A stretch of DNA of 64,000 bases, taken from Patulibacter defluvii. Its GTDB lineage: Bacteria > Actinomycetota > Thermoleophilia > Solirubrobacterales > Solirubrobacteraceae. Of this stretch, positions 9,844 to 18,617 are shown in pieces. The stretch is taken from NCBI RefSeq assembly GCF_034096925.1, contig NZ_JAWZSQ010000001.1:434001-498000 (forward strand). The letters are read 5' to 3'. The translations under genes were made by a program, and so were the position numbers. The stretch's first letter is position 1, and every line of letters begins with the position of its first letter. The notes beneath the pieces are model-generated. The model searched no databases, had not been told where the DNA came from, and saw only the letters and a program-made list of their open reading frames with translations.

Positions 9844-10871
9844 GCACGGGGCTCCAGGTCCGCTGGCCGGACGTCGCGCCGCCGCGGGCCTTCTACGAGT
9901 CGCTGTTCCTGCGCGCGGTCGACCCGGCGACCGGCGAGGCCGTCTGGCTGCGCCACACCGTCCAGCACCGCCCGGGCGACCGGCCGGGCGCCGAGCAGGG
10001 CTCGGCGTGGTGCGTGGTCTGGGACGCCGACGGCACCCCGGAGGCCAGCAAGCGGACCTGGCCGGGACCGCGGCCGGGCGGTCCGGAGGGGCCGTGGATC
10101 ACCGTCGGCGGCGGGCCGGACGCCGGTCCGGAGGAGGGTGGATCGGCGCTCGGTCCCGAGGGCGCCCGCGGGGCGATCACCGACGCCGCCTGGGACCTCC
10201 GGTTCGGCGCCGCCGACCCGGTCGGCCTCCGCCACCTGCCGTTCGAGCGGCTCTACGGGGCGCCGCTGCCGAAGACGAAGGTCACCTCGCCGCTGGTCGG
10301 CCTGGCGGTCAGCGGCACGGTCCGGGTCGGCGAGCGCGCGATCGAGCTGCGCGACGCGCCGGCCGTGCTCGGCCACAACTGGGGCAGCGAGCACGCGCAC
10401 CGCTGGCTGTGGCTCAACGGCCTCGGCTTCCGCGACCGCCCCGACGCGTGGTTCGACGCCGCCGTCGCCCGGATCAAGGTCGGGCCGGTCGTCGTGCCGT
10501 GGGCCGGCGTCGGCGCCCTCCAGCTCGACGGCCGCCGGATCCCGCTGGCGCTCTCGGCCCGCCGCGGTCCGGGGCGGGTGCGGGCCCAGTCGCCCGGCCA
10601 CCTGGTGCTGGAGCTGCCGGCCGCCGACGGGTCGCTGCTGGTCGAGCTCGACTGCCCGCCCGACCGGATGGTGGCGTGGCCCTACGCCCAGCCCGGCGGC
10701 GGCGAGCTGCACCACGCGCTGAACTGCTCGCGGGCCGCGGTCCGGCTGACCTGGAGCCCGCGGGCGGGGGCGCCGGTGGTGCTGGAGTCGCCGGTCGGTG
10801 GCGTGCTGGAGCAGGGCGTGCCCGAGCACGACCCGCACCCGGTGGCAGTGCTGCCCTTCGCCGATGGCTGA
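9840..10871 (+). CDS. CrtC/AttH-like (lipocalin-fold) protein of the GMC operon
   Basis: A 343-residue protein with alternating beta-rich blocks: FYESLFLRAVDPATGEAVWL at the start, APAVLGHNWGSEHAHRWLWL in the middle, and FDAAVARIKVGPVVVPWAGV after it. This pattern resembles the CrtC (hydroxyneurosporene synthase) and AttH family that bind hydrophobic molecules such as carotenoids. The similarity is judged by eye and moderate. Its start codon overlaps the previous stop (ATGA), so it is the fifth coupled gene of the operon. A role in hydrating or carrying the hydrophobic substrate of the GMC enzyme is plausible inference. Confidence 0.6.
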   Translation: MSTGLQVRWPDVAPPRAFYESLFLRAVDPATGEAVWLRHTVQHRPGDRPGAEQGSAWCVVWDADGTPEASKRTWPGPRPGGPEGPWITVGGGPDAGPEEGGSALGPEGARGAITDAAWDLRFGAADPVGLRHLPFERLYGAPLPKTKVTSPLVGLAVSGTVRVGERAIELRDAPAVLGHNWGSEHAHRWLWLNGLGFRDRPDAWFDAAVARIKVGPVVVPWAGVGALQLDGRRIPLALSARRGPGRVRAQSPGHLVLELPAADGSLLVELDCPPDRMVAWPYAQPGGGELHHALNCSRAAVRLTWSPRAGAPVVLESPVGGVLEQGVPEHDPHPVAVLPFADG

Positions 10872-10932
10872 GCGCTGGAGCGGGTCGAAGGTGGAGGTCC
10901 GCGACGATCGGCGGCGGGATCGTCCGCGGTAT

Positions 10933-10945
10933 CCTCGTTCCGAGG
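10933..10945. promoter_or_regulatory. Short palindrome upstream of the MarR gene
   Basis: CCTCG-TTC-CGAGG lies 10 bases before GTG 10955. TATCCT (10930-10935) overlaps its left arm as a possible -10. It is a candidate MarR autoregulatory site but is short. Confidence 0.35.
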
Positions 10946-10954
10946 CCGTCTCCC

Positions 10955-11398
10955 GTGTCGCTCGCGCCCCCCACCTCGTCCGCGAACGCCGCCTGGCAGC
11001 GGATCGCCGAGCTCGTCGAGCTGCAGCGCTGCCGGGCCGCCGCCGTCGCGCGCGAGCTCGACCTGTCGCCGCCGCAGCTGTTCGCGCTCCGCCACCTGGA
11101 TCCGGCCGTCCCGCGGCCGATGGGCGAGCTGGCCGGCGCGCTCGCCTGCGACAACAGCAACGTGACCGGGATCATCGACCGGCTGGAGCGCCGCGGGCTG
11201 GTCGAGCGGCGGCCGTCGCCGGACGACCGCCGGGTGCGGATCCTGGCCCTGACCGCTGAGGGCGAGCGGCTGCGGGCGGCCGTCGCCGAGCGGCTGGCCG
11301 CCCCGCCGGCGGCCTTCGACGGGCTCGACCCGGAGGAGCAGCGGCTGCTGGCCGGGCTGCTCGACCGGGTCCTCGCCGGCGTCCGCTCCTGCGGCTAG
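10955..11398 (+). CDS. MarR-family transcriptional regulator
   Basis: A 147-residue winged-helix regulator. LSPPQLFALRHLDP and PMGELAGALACDNSNVTGIIDRLERRGLVERRPSPDDRRVRIL form the standard MarR HTH and wing, including the conserved Asp-Asp-Arg-Arg. Long helices at both ends make the dimer. GTG 10955 is the start that begins homology; no Shine-Dalgarno is obvious. It follows the CrtC-like gene by 83 bases with its own upstream palindrome. Its TAG overlaps the stop of the opposite aminotransferase gene in the tetramer CTAG. Confidence 0.85.
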   Translation: MSLAPPTSSANAAWQRIAELVELQRCRAAAVARELDLSPPQLFALRHLDPAVPRPMGELAGALACDNSNVTGIIDRLERRGLVERRPSPDDRRVRILALTAEGERLRAAVAERLAAPPAAFDGLDPEEQRLLAGLLDRVLAGVRSCG

Positions 11399-12678
11399 GC
11401 CAGCGCGCCGGCCGCCTCGGCCACCTTCTCGAGCCCGGCGTGGAGCGCGTCGCCGATCCGGGCGATGTCGCGCTCCTCGATCGTCAGCGGCGGCGAGACG
11501 GCGACGCCGCGGCCGAGCGGCCGCACCAGCACGCCGGCGTCGCGGCAGCCCATCTGCCAGATCGCCGGGGCGCCGGGCACCGCCTGCAGCACCTCGTCGC
11601 TGAGGTCGACGCCGGAGAGCAGGCCGAGGCCGGCGCGGACGTCGCCGACCAGCTCGTGGCCGCGCAGCGGGGCGACGGCGTCGGCCAGCGCGCCCTCCAG
11701 CTCGCGACCGCGGGCGATCAGGCCCTCGCCCTCGTAGAGGTCGAAGGCGGCCAGCGCCACGCGGGCCGCGACCGGGTGACCGGCGTAGGTGGCGCCGTGG
11801 CGCAGCACCGGGGCGCCGGGCTGGCCGGTGAAGAACGGCTCCGCGACCTCGCCGCGGACGAGCACCGCGCCGAGCGGCACGACGCCGCCGTTGATCCCCT
11901 TGGCCATCGTCACCATGTCGGGCACGACCGGCCAGCGGTCGATCCCGAGCCAGGTGCCGAGCCGGCCGAAGGCGCAGATCACGCAGTCGGCGATGAACAG
12001 CACGCCGTACTTGCGGCAGACGGCGACCGCGGCCTCGATGTAGCCCTCGGGCGGCAGGTGGACGCCGCCGGCGCCGATCACCGGCTCGCAGAAGAAGGCG
12101 GCCACCCGCTCCGGGCCGACCCGCAGGATCTCCTGCTCGAGCGCGTCGACGTCGTCGTGGGGGACGACCGAGGCGTCCGGGGCCTGGGGACCGAAGCCGC
12201 CGAGGTTGGCCGGGATCCCGGCGATCGCGGTCCCGAAGCCGTGGGTCCCGTGGTAGCCGTTGCTGCGGCTGATCAGGTGCACGCGCTCGGGCTGGCCGCG
12301 GTGGAACCAGGACGCGCGGGCGATCTTGGCGGCGCTGTCGATCGAGTCGCCGCCGCCACTGGTCAGGAACGCCTTCGCGCCGGCCTCGGGGAAGAACCCG
12401 GTCAGCCGCTCGGCCAGCTCCATCGCCGGCCGGTTGGCGTAGTCGCCGAAGGTGCTGTAGGCGTCGAGCTTGCCGATCTGGTCGGCGGCGGCCGCGGCCA
12501 GCTCGGGACGGCCGTGGCCGAGGTTGGCGAACCACAGCGCGGCGGTCGCGTCGAGGTAGGCGCGCCCGTCCTCGTCCCAGACGGTGACCCCCTCGGCGCG
12601 GTCGATCACGAGCGGCGTCGACGCGACGCTGCCCATGTCGGCGAACGGGTGCCAGAGGGCGCTCGTGGTCGGGGTCAT
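11395..12678 (-). CDS. Class III (PLP-dependent) aminotransferase
   Basis: A 427-residue omega-type aminotransferase. It starts MTPTTSALWHPFADMGSV, typical of beta-alanine/pyruvate and putrescine-type enzymes that act on terminal amines. The PLP-contact Asp is at 231 within ADCVICAFGRLGTW, where most relatives have DEV, and the Schiff-base Lys is at 260 (TMAKGINGG). TSGGGDSIDSAAKIA is the phosphate-binding loop, with an unusual Gly-Asp instead of Ser-Glu. GGAGGA precedes ATG 12678. The divergent PucR regulator at 12896 is its likely controller. The amine substrate is unknown. Confidence 0.88.
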   Translation of the reverse strand: MTPTTSALWHPFADMGSVASTPLVIDRAEGVTVWDEDGRAYLDATAALWFANLGHGRPELAAAAADQIGKLDAYSTFGDYANRPAMELAERLTGFFPEAGAKAFLTSGGGDSIDSAAKIARASWFHRGQPERVHLISRSNGYHGTHGFGTAIAGIPANLGGFGPQAPDASVVPHDDVDALEQEILRVGPERVAAFFCEPVIGAGGVHLPPEGYIEAAVAVCRKYGVLFIADCVICAFGRLGTWLGIDRWPVVPDMVTMAKGINGGVVPLGAVLVRGEVAEPFFTGQPGAPVLRHGATYAGHPVAARVALAAFDLYEGEGLIARGRELEGALADAVAPLRGHELVGDVRAGLGLLSGVDLSDEVLQAVPGAPAIWQMGCRDAGVLVRPLGRGVAVSPPLTIEERDIARIGDALHAGLEKVAEAAGALA

Positions 12679-12812
12679 CGGGGGGTCCTCCTCGGTCGGG
12701 GGTCGCATCGGTGGGGGATTGGGTCGAGCCTGTCGTCCCGGAGCCCGTCGGCACACCGGAGCCGCGACGAAGCTCGGCGTCGAATGTCGTCCGATCCACC
12801 ACGACGGGTATC

Positions 12813-12869
12813 GCGTACGCCGTTCCAGCGGCGGAAGCCGGCCCCGCCGCCACGCCGGTTGCACGCGGA
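12813..12869. promoter_or_regulatory. Motif pair shared with the amidase/DUF1508 promoter region
   Basis: GCGTACGCCGTTCCA (12813-12827) and CCGGTTGCACGCGGA (12855-12869) in the aminotransferase/pucR divergent gap. The same 15-mer and a near-identical second block occur at 23808-23838 in another divergent gap. Function unknown. Confidence 0.4.
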
Positions 12870-12895
12870 TTCGCGCGGCGCGGGATGATCGCCGG

Positions 12896-14500
12896 GTGTC
12901 CACCGGCCCCTTCTCGCTGCGCGACCTGCTCGAACACCGCGAGCTGGGGCTGGAGCTGCTCGCCGGCGGACCGGCGGCCAGCGATCGCCGGGTCTCGGGC
13001 GCGCACTCGATCGAGCTCGCCCAGCCGGCCCGCTGGCTGGCGCCCGACTGGGTGATGCTGACCTCGGGCCTGCGGCTGGAGGACGACGAGCCGGCCCAGC
13101 GCCAGCTCGTCCGCGAGCTGCACCGCCACAGCGCGGCGGCGCTCGGCTTCGGGACCGAGCTGGTCTTCGACGAGGTCCCGCCGGCGATCGTCGACGAGGC
13201 CCGCGAGCTGGGCTTCCCGGTCTTCCGCGTGCCGCTGACGACGCCCTTCCGCGAGCTGATCGCGTTCGTCCACCGCTCGCTGCTGTCGAGCGAGATGCGG
13301 ACCCTCCAGCGGCTCTCGTCGATCCAGCGCTACCTGATCGACGCGCTGCGGACGCCCGAGCCGCAGCCGGTCCTGGTCGAGCGGCTGGCGACCCTGCTCG
13401 ACGGGTCGGCGGCGATCGTCGAGCCGGGCGGTCACGTGCTCCACGCCAGCGGCGCGCTGCCCGACGACCTGAGCGAGGCGCTCTTCGACCCGGCGGCCGG
13501 CGTCCGCGAGTGGCGGCTGGGGGCCTGGAGCGTGGTCGCCGCCCCGCTCGACGCCGACGACGCCGGCTGGGTGGTGCTGGCCAGCCGCACCCGCACGCTG
13601 GCCCCGCGGCTGAGCCGGGCGGCGGTCCAGGCGACGGTGCCGCTGGTGGCCGCGGCGGCGCGGCTGGAGGAGACCGTCCGCCAGCAGGACCGGGCGGTGC
13701 GGCGCTCGCTGCTGGCGGAGCTGCTGCAGCTGGAGGCGAAGGACGCCGGGGCGCTGGCGGCGCGGGCGGCGGCGCTCGGGGTCGACCTGGCGGTCTCGCA
13801 CCGGGCGATCGTGGTCCGGGCCGAGGACGATGCGGACGAGGCGGCGCTCGACGCGGTCGAGGCGCTGGTCGAGGCCCGCCGCGGGGTCGGGCTGGTGTCC
13901 GTCGACCGCGGGCGGGTGGTGGTGGTGCTGGCGGGCGAGCCGACGGCGCCGTCGGGGATCACCCGCCAGGACGACGAGGCGGGAGCGCTGCCGGCGCCGG
14001 CGCCGGTCCTGCGCGAGGACGACCCGGCCGAGCGGCTGGTCGCCGACCTGCTCGAGGCCGACGCCCGGATCGCGGTCGGCCTGGGGCGGGCGTTCAAGGC
14101 CCCGTCGGGGGTGGCGGCGAGCGTCGCCGACGCCCACGTCGCGGTCGAGCTGGTGACCCGCGGCGACGAGCGGCGCTGGCGGCGGTTCGACGACCTCGAC
14201 CTGACGGAGACGGTGCTGGCCCACGTCGACCGCCAGGCGATCGGGCCGAAGCTGGCGGCGCTGGCCGAGATCCTCGACTCGCGCCCCGGCCTGCGGGCGG
14301 CGATCCGGGCCTGGTTCGACGCCGAGCTGGACGTGCGCGCCGCGGCCGACGCGCTGCACCTGCACCCGAACTCGCTCCGCTACCGGCTGGGCCGCCTGGC
14401 CGAGGCGCTCGACCGTCCGCTGCGGGCGCCCTCGACGATCGCCGACCTGCACCTGCTGCTCGAGGCCGAGCGCCGCCACGCGCTCGACCCCGAGGAGTAG
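12896..14500 (+). CDS. PucR-family transcriptional regulator
   Basis: A 534-residue regulator. The N-terminal PucR domain (residues 1-130, FSLRDLLEHRELGLELLAG) often senses purines or amines. A GAF-like central region follows (about 150-270), and the C-terminal HTH_30 domain contains LHLHPNSLRYRLGRLAEAL. GTG 12896 lies 6 nt after GATGAT (12884-12889) without a ribosome site, fitting a leaderless start. It is divergent from the class III aminotransferase, a common pairing for PucR regulators of amine or amino-acid catabolism. Activator or repressor mode cannot be told. Confidence 0.85.
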   Translation: MSTGPFSLRDLLEHRELGLELLAGGPAASDRRVSGAHSIELAQPARWLAPDWVMLTSGLRLEDDEPAQRQLVRELHRHSAAALGFGTELVFDEVPPAIVDEARELGFPVFRVPLTTPFRELIAFVHRSLLSSEMRTLQRLSSIQRYLIDALRTPEPQPVLVERLATLLDGSAAIVEPGGHVLHASGALPDDLSEALFDPAAGVREWRLGAWSVVAAPLDADDAGWVVLASRTRTLAPRLSRAAVQATVPLVAAAARLEETVRQQDRAVRRSLLAELLQLEAKDAGALAARAAALGVDLAVSHRAIVVRAEDDADEAALDAVEALVEARRGVGLVSVDRGRVVVVLAGEPTAPSGITRQDDEAGALPAPAPVLREDDPAERLVADLLEADARIAVGLGRAFKAPSGVAASVADAHVAVELVTRGDERRWRRFDDLDLTETVLAHVDRQAIGPKLAALAEILDSRPGLRAAIRAWFDAELDVRAAADALHLHPNSLRYRLGRLAEALDRPLRAPSTIADLHLLLEAERRHALDPEE

Positions 14501-14506
14501 GGGGGG

Positions 14507-14645
14507 CCGCGGGGGCGGCGGGGCGAACGTCACACACCGCCCCCCGCTCCAGCCGCCGCGACACGTTCACCCCCGCCGGTGACGGGGAACGTTGCACGGC
14601 GCGGGAGGGTGGGGCGGGCGTGTGACGTTCGCCCCCCCGCGGCCC
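14507..14645. repeat. Long imperfect inverted repeat between convergent genes
   Basis: Perfect 16-bp arms, GGGGCGAACGTCACAC at 14520-14535 and its reverse complement at 14620-14635, with CCGCGG outer extensions. Inside is a weaker second inverted repeat (ACGTTCA near 14553 and GGGGAACGT near 14584). It fills the gap between the converging pucR and NmrA-type genes and could act as a two-way terminator, but its size and nested symmetry are unusual. Confidence 0.6.
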
Positions 14646-14669
14646 CGCCCTCGACCCGCCCCCGCCGCC

Positions 14670-15530
14670 TCAGGCGGTCACCAGCGCCCCGCGCAGGACG
14701 TCGGCCAGCCGCGCCGGGGTCCGGCCGGTCAGCCGCTCGACCACGTCGCTCTCGACGTCCAGGTAGCCCTCGCGGCCGGCGGCGCCGAAGGTCGTCAGCA
14801 CCCGCACCAGCTCCTCGGGCAGGCCGTGCTGGCGCAGGCCCTCGGCGTAGCCCTCGTCGTCGACCGCGACCGCGGCCACCGGGCGGCCGCCGACCTCGGC
14901 GAAGATCGCGGCCCGCTCGGCGGCGGTCAGCCGCTCGGCGACGACGTCGTAGGCCTGGCCGGCGTGGTCGCCCTCGGCCAGGACCGCCGCCGCGACCGCC
15001 GCGGCGTCCTCGCGGGTGACGTAGCCGGTGCGGCCGTCGCCCTCGTTGCTGAAGAGCTGGCCGCCGGCCAGCGCGCCCTCGGCGGCGCCGACCTGCATCT
15101 CCGTGTAGAGGGCGTTGCGGAGGAACGCGAACGGCACGCCGCTGGCGCGGATCAGGTCCTCGGTCTTGCGGTGGTCGACGACGGCGATCGCCGGGTTGTC
15201 GGGCTCCGGCTTCGGGGCCGAGGTGTAGGCCAGCAGCTGGACGCCGGCGTCCTTGGCGGCGTCGATCGCCTCGGCGTGCTGGTGGACCCGGGCGCCGACC
15301 GCGTCGGTGCTGATCAGCAGCACCCGCTCGGCGCCGGCGAAGGCCGCGCGCAGCTGCTCGGGGTGGTCGAAGTCGGCCTGGTGGACGGTGGCGCCGCGGG
15401 CGGCCAGGTCGGCGAGCGCCTGCGGGCGGCGGGTGACGAGGGCGACGCGCGAGGGGTCGACGCGGTCGAGGAGCAGCTCGGCGGTGCGGCGGCCGAGCTG
15501 GCCGGAGGCGCCGGTGATGACGAGGCTCAT
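14670..15530 (-). CDS. NmrA/QorB-type NAD(P)-dependent oxidoreductase
   Basis: A 286-residue SDR-superfamily protein of the NmrA/QOR2 type. It starts MSLVITGASGQLGRRTAELL, with the nucleotide motif GASGQLG at residues 7-13. The atypical-SDR core continues with LLISTDAVGARVHQH and FAFLRNALYTE. E. coli QorB with this pattern is an NADPH:quinone oxidoreductase. GGAGCC precedes ATG 15530. It is divergent from an Rrf2 regulator, as in many bacterial quinone- or thiol-stress modules. Cytoplasmic. Confidence 0.85.
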   Translation of the reverse strand: MSLVITGASGQLGRRTAELLLDRVDPSRVALVTRRPQALADLAARGATVHQADFDHPEQLRAAFAGAERVLLISTDAVGARVHQHAEAIDAAKDAGVQLLAYTSAPKPEPDNPAIAVVDHRKTEDLIRASGVPFAFLRNALYTEMQVGAAEGALAGGQLFSNEGDGRTGYVTREDAAAVAAAVLAEGDHAGQAYDVVAERLTAAERAAIFAEVGGRPVAAVAVDDEGYAEGLRQHGLPEELVRVLTTFGAAGREGYLDVESDVVERLTGRTPARLADVLRGALVTA

Positions 15531-15566
15531 GGGGGGCTCCTGGGATTCGTAATCGAGTCGGTTGCG

Positions 15567-15580
15567 GTTGCATGAGCAAC
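15567..15580. promoter_or_regulatory. Palindrome between the NmrA-type gene and the Rrf2 gene
   Basis: GTTGC-ATGA-GCAAC in an unusually A/T-rich stretch of the divergent gap. It is placed to control both genes and is a candidate Rrf2 operator. Confidence 0.5.
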
Positions 15581-15621
15581 TGTAACAGCTCTGATGACGA
15601 ATTCGCGGTAGGATCGGCAAC

Positions 15622-16065
15622 GTGGCGCGTCCGACCAACACCCGCTTCGCCGTCGGCGTCCACCTGATGACGCTGCTCGCCGCCCAGCCGGACGCGGTCC
15701 AGAGCTCGACCGACCTGGCCGGCAGCGTCGGCACCAACCCGGTCCACGTCCGCCGCGTGCTCGGGCTGCTGCGCGACGCCGGCCTGGTCGCCTCGCGGCC
15801 CGGGACCACCGGCGGCTGGCGGGTCACGCGCCCCCCGCGCGAGATCGCCCTCGCCGACGTCTGGCGGGCGGTCCACGGCGACGGCCAGGTGCTGGGCCTG
15901 CACGAGGCCAACCCCGACTGCGCCGCCGGCCAGCGGATCCAGCGCGCGCTGGTCGAGGTCGACCGCCGCGCGGCCCGCGCGATCGAGGACGAGCTGGGCG
16001 CGACGACGCTCGCCGACCTGGCCGCCGGGATCGATCAGCTCGCCGTGGTCGCGCCCTCCGCCTGA
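15622..16065 (+). CDS. Rrf2-family transcriptional regulator
   Basis: A 147-residue regulator starting at GTG 15622 with MARPTNTRFAVGVHLMTLL, then an HTH (SSTDLAGSVGTNPVHVRRVLGLLRDAGLV) and wing (SRPGTTGGWRVTR). Only one Cys is seen (NPDCAAG), so it cannot hold the three-Cys Fe-S cluster of IscR or NsrR and is closer to the YwnA/CymR-like type. TAGGAT at 15609-15614 lies 7 nt before the GTG with no Shine-Dalgarno, so it is probably leaderless. It is divergent from the NmrA-type reductase, its likely target. Confidence 0.87.
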   Translation: MARPTNTRFAVGVHLMTLLAAQPDAVQSSTDLAGSVGTNPVHVRRVLGLLRDAGLVASRPGTTGGWRVTRPPREIALADVWRAVHGDGQVLGLHEANPDCAAGQRIQRALVEVDRRAARAIEDELGATTLADLAAGIDQLAVVAPSA

Positions 16066-16123
16066 GCACGGAAATCCCGCCGATCCGGCCGATTGGACGG
16101 ATGTCCCAGAGCTCGTGACGGCG

Positions 16124-16157
16124 GTACAACGGGCCCCGAAACACGCTGTACAACGGG
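16124..16157. repeat. Direct repeat GTACAACGGG (two copies, 24-bp period)
   Basis: Copies at 16124-16133 and 16148-16157 upstream of the secreted hydrolase gene, on the same DNA face at a 24-bp spacing. This could be an activator site or alternative promoter elements. The rest of the 16066-16258 gap shows no gene. Confidence 0.45.
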
Positions 16158-16258
16158 CGATCTGACCGCTCGGGGCGCCCGCGTACGGTGACGCGTCGAG
16201 CCCGCCGTCCGCGTCGGGCCGATCCCCCACCGACGAGACCCCTGGAGGTCCCGACCTC

Positions 16259-18604
16259 ATGCTGTCCCTCTCCCGCGGGCGGCCCGCTGCGCCGTTCGCG
16301 GCCGCACTCGCCGTGGCCGCGCTCGCGCTCGTTCCGTCGCTCGCATCAGCCGCGCCGCCGCGCGGCCAGGACGCGCTGACGGCCGACCCGATGGCGCGCG
16401 GCCCCTACCCCGTCCAGCGCGTGTCCTACGACGTCGGCGACCTGCGCCTGGCCACGAGGCCCGGCATCACGCCCGACGCGACCCTGGTGCCGCTGCGGGG
16501 GTCGGTGACCTTTCCCCAGGGCAAGGTCGATCCGTCGCGACTGGTCGTCTACCTGCACGGCAACCACGGGACCTGCCGTGAGTACAAGTCGGCGCCGATC
16601 GCGCCGCCGAAGGGCGCGCCGGCCGGCACGCCCTCGACGGACCCCTGTCCGGACTGGTTGAAGATCAATAGCTTCGCCGGCTACGACTACCTGTCCGACA
16701 ACCTCGCCAGCCACGGCTACGTCGTCGTCAGCCCGGAGGCCAACCTGGCGTCGCTCACGTCCGCCGGACTGCTCGCGGGCGACGGCACCGGCAGCAGCGT
16801 GCGCTCGCAGATCCTGCAGGCGACGCTCGAGGCGGTTCGCGACTGGAACGACGGTGGTGCGGTGATGAACACGGCCCAGGCCGTCGACGTCACCAAGCCG
16901 CCGTCGCGGACCTCGCTGAAGGGCAAGGTCGACCTCGACGCCGGCATCGGGCTGATGGGCCACTCGCGTGGCGGTGCGGGCGTCGTCGACTTCCTGACCT
17001 TCAACCGCAACAACGTCCGCGGCAGGCAGTGGCTGATCGACGCCACGCTGGCGCTGGAGCCGACGACCTACACCGACCACAAGACGCCCGAGGGCACGAA
17101 CTTCGCGACCCTGCTCGGCGGCTGCGACGGCGACATGACGACGCTCGAGGGCGCCAACTTCTTCGGCCTCGCGAAGTACCGCCCGGCCAACGCCAAGACC
17201 GCCGACCTGCAGTTCTACGTCGAGGGGGCCAACCACAACTTCTACAACACGATCTGGGCGGCCGACGGCGACGACGCCGACGGCACCTGCGGTGGCTGGA
17301 GCGGCTTCGCCGACGACCAGCACCCCGAGGTGCGCCTGAGCGAGCCCGATCAGCAGAAGACCGGGATCGCGCTGATGAACGCGTTCATGCGCCGCTACGT
17401 CGGCGACGAGACGGCGATGGAGCCGCTGATGACCGGCGAGACGACCCTGCCCGCCTCCGCCTGCCCGACGGGCGACAGCGCGAAGGCGGTCGATTGCCGC
17501 GACCTGGTGCGGAGCTCGTACATCGGTCCCGACGCCCAGCGGCTGGACCTGATCCGCCCCGACGGCGCCGATCCGACCGGCACGACCGCCACCGGCGGCG
17601 CGATCACGGCCAGTGGCCTGAAGCGCTATCAGCTCTGCGATCCGGAGAACTCCAAGCCCAACGCCTGCCCGCAGGCCGATACGACGCCCTCCTGGGGTGA
17701 CCAGTACACGATCGGCTGGGACGGCCCGGCGTCGCTGACGGCGCAGCTCGCGCCCGGCGGCGCCGCGGCCGACCTGACCGGGACCCGGGCGCTGCAGCTG
17801 CGGACCGCGCTCGACGAGGGGGCGGCCGAGAACCCGCGCGGCCAGGCCCAGGACTACGCCGTGACCCTGACCGACGCGACCGGCGCCAGCGCGACGACGA
17901 AGATCAGCGACTGGAGCGCGTCGCTGCGGGCGCCGTTCAAGCCGCACACGGTGCTGAACGGGGTCTGGATCCCGCTCTCCGCCTTCGCCGGCGTCGATCC
18001 GTCCCGGGTCGTGTCGCTGCGGTTCGACTTCGGCGGCGAGGGGCTGCCGGCGAAGGGCCTGATCCAGCTCTCCGACGTCTCGTTCCTGCGCCGGGCGCCG
18101 ACCGCGGTGCAGCCGTCGATCCCCGCCCCCGACGGTCCGCCGTCGGCGTTGGGCACGACCCTGGCGACCACGGCCGTCAGCAGCGGCAAGGACTGCCGCG
18201 ACGTCGCCGGACCGCAGGTGCGCAACGTCTCGCTGAAGCGCGGGAAGCGACGGATCCTGGTCGTCCGGGGCCGCTCGAGCGACCTGACCAACTGCAAGGG
18301 TCAGCACGCCGCCGCGGTTCGCGGCACGATGGTCGCGATCCGGCAGCCGGTCCTGGGCAAGAAGAGCAAGGGACAGTGCCGCTACCTCGACGCCCGCGGC
18401 CGCTGGACGAGCGCGGTGCCCTGCCGCGCCTCCCGCGTGCGCTACGTCAAGGGCACGGCGAAGTGGTCGCTGCGCGTGCGGCTGCCCAAGAGCGGGCTGC
18501 CGAGCCCCGGCGTCACGCGGCGCACCGTGACGGTGATCGTGCGCTCCTACGACCGCAACGGCAACCTCGGCAAGGCCGTCCAGCGGACCCTCCGCTACCC
18601 CTAG
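16259..18604 (+). CDS. Secreted alpha/beta hydrolase with C-terminal beta domains
   Basis: A 781-residue extracellular protein. The Sec signal peptide (about residues 1-32) has a long hydrophobic core ending LASAAPP. The hydrolase domain begins with YLHGNHGTC (oxyanion region); the nucleophile elbow GHSRGG puts Ser at 236. The region after about residue 400 is beta-rich and ends in a Lys/Arg-rich module, VRNVSLKRGKRRILVVRGRSS, of a style also seen in the PKD protein at 58637. CTGGAGG precedes ATG 16259. Ester substrates are likely but unspecified. Confidence 0.82.
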   Translation: MLSLSRGRPAAPFAAALAVAALALVPSLASAAPPRGQDALTADPMARGPYPVQRVSYDVGDLRLATRPGITPDATLVPLRGSVTFPQGKVDPSRLVVYLHGNHGTCREYKSAPIAPPKGAPAGTPSTDPCPDWLKINSFAGYDYLSDNLASHGYVVVSPEANLASLTSAGLLAGDGTGSSVRSQILQATLEAVRDWNDGGAVMNTAQAVDVTKPPSRTSLKGKVDLDAGIGLMGHSRGGAGVVDFLTFNRNNVRGRQWLIDATLALEPTTYTDHKTPEGTNFATLLGGCDGDMTTLEGANFFGLAKYRPANAKTADLQFYVEGANHNFYNTIWAADGDDADGTCGGWSGFADDQHPEVRLSEPDQQKTGIALMNAFMRRYVGDETAMEPLMTGETTLPASACPTGDSAKAVDCRDLVRSSYIGPDAQRLDLIRPDGADPTGTTATGGAITASGLKRYQLCDPENSKPNACPQADTTPSWGDQYTIGWDGPASLTAQLAPGGAAADLTGTRALQLRTALDEGAAENPRGQAQDYAVTLTDATGASATTKISDWSASLRAPFKPHTVLNGVWIPLSAFAGVDPSRVVSLRFDFGGEGLPAKGLIQLSDVSFLRRAPTAVQPSIPAPDGPPSALGTTLATTAVSSGKDCRDVAGPQVRNVSLKRGKRRILVVRGRSSDLTNCKGQHAAAVRGTMVAIRQPVLGKKSKGQCRYLDARGRWTSAVPCRASRVRYVKGTAKWSLRVRLPKSGLPSPGVTRRTVTVIVRSYDRNGNLGKAVQRTLRYP

Positions 18605-18617
18605 CCGGGCCGACCAA

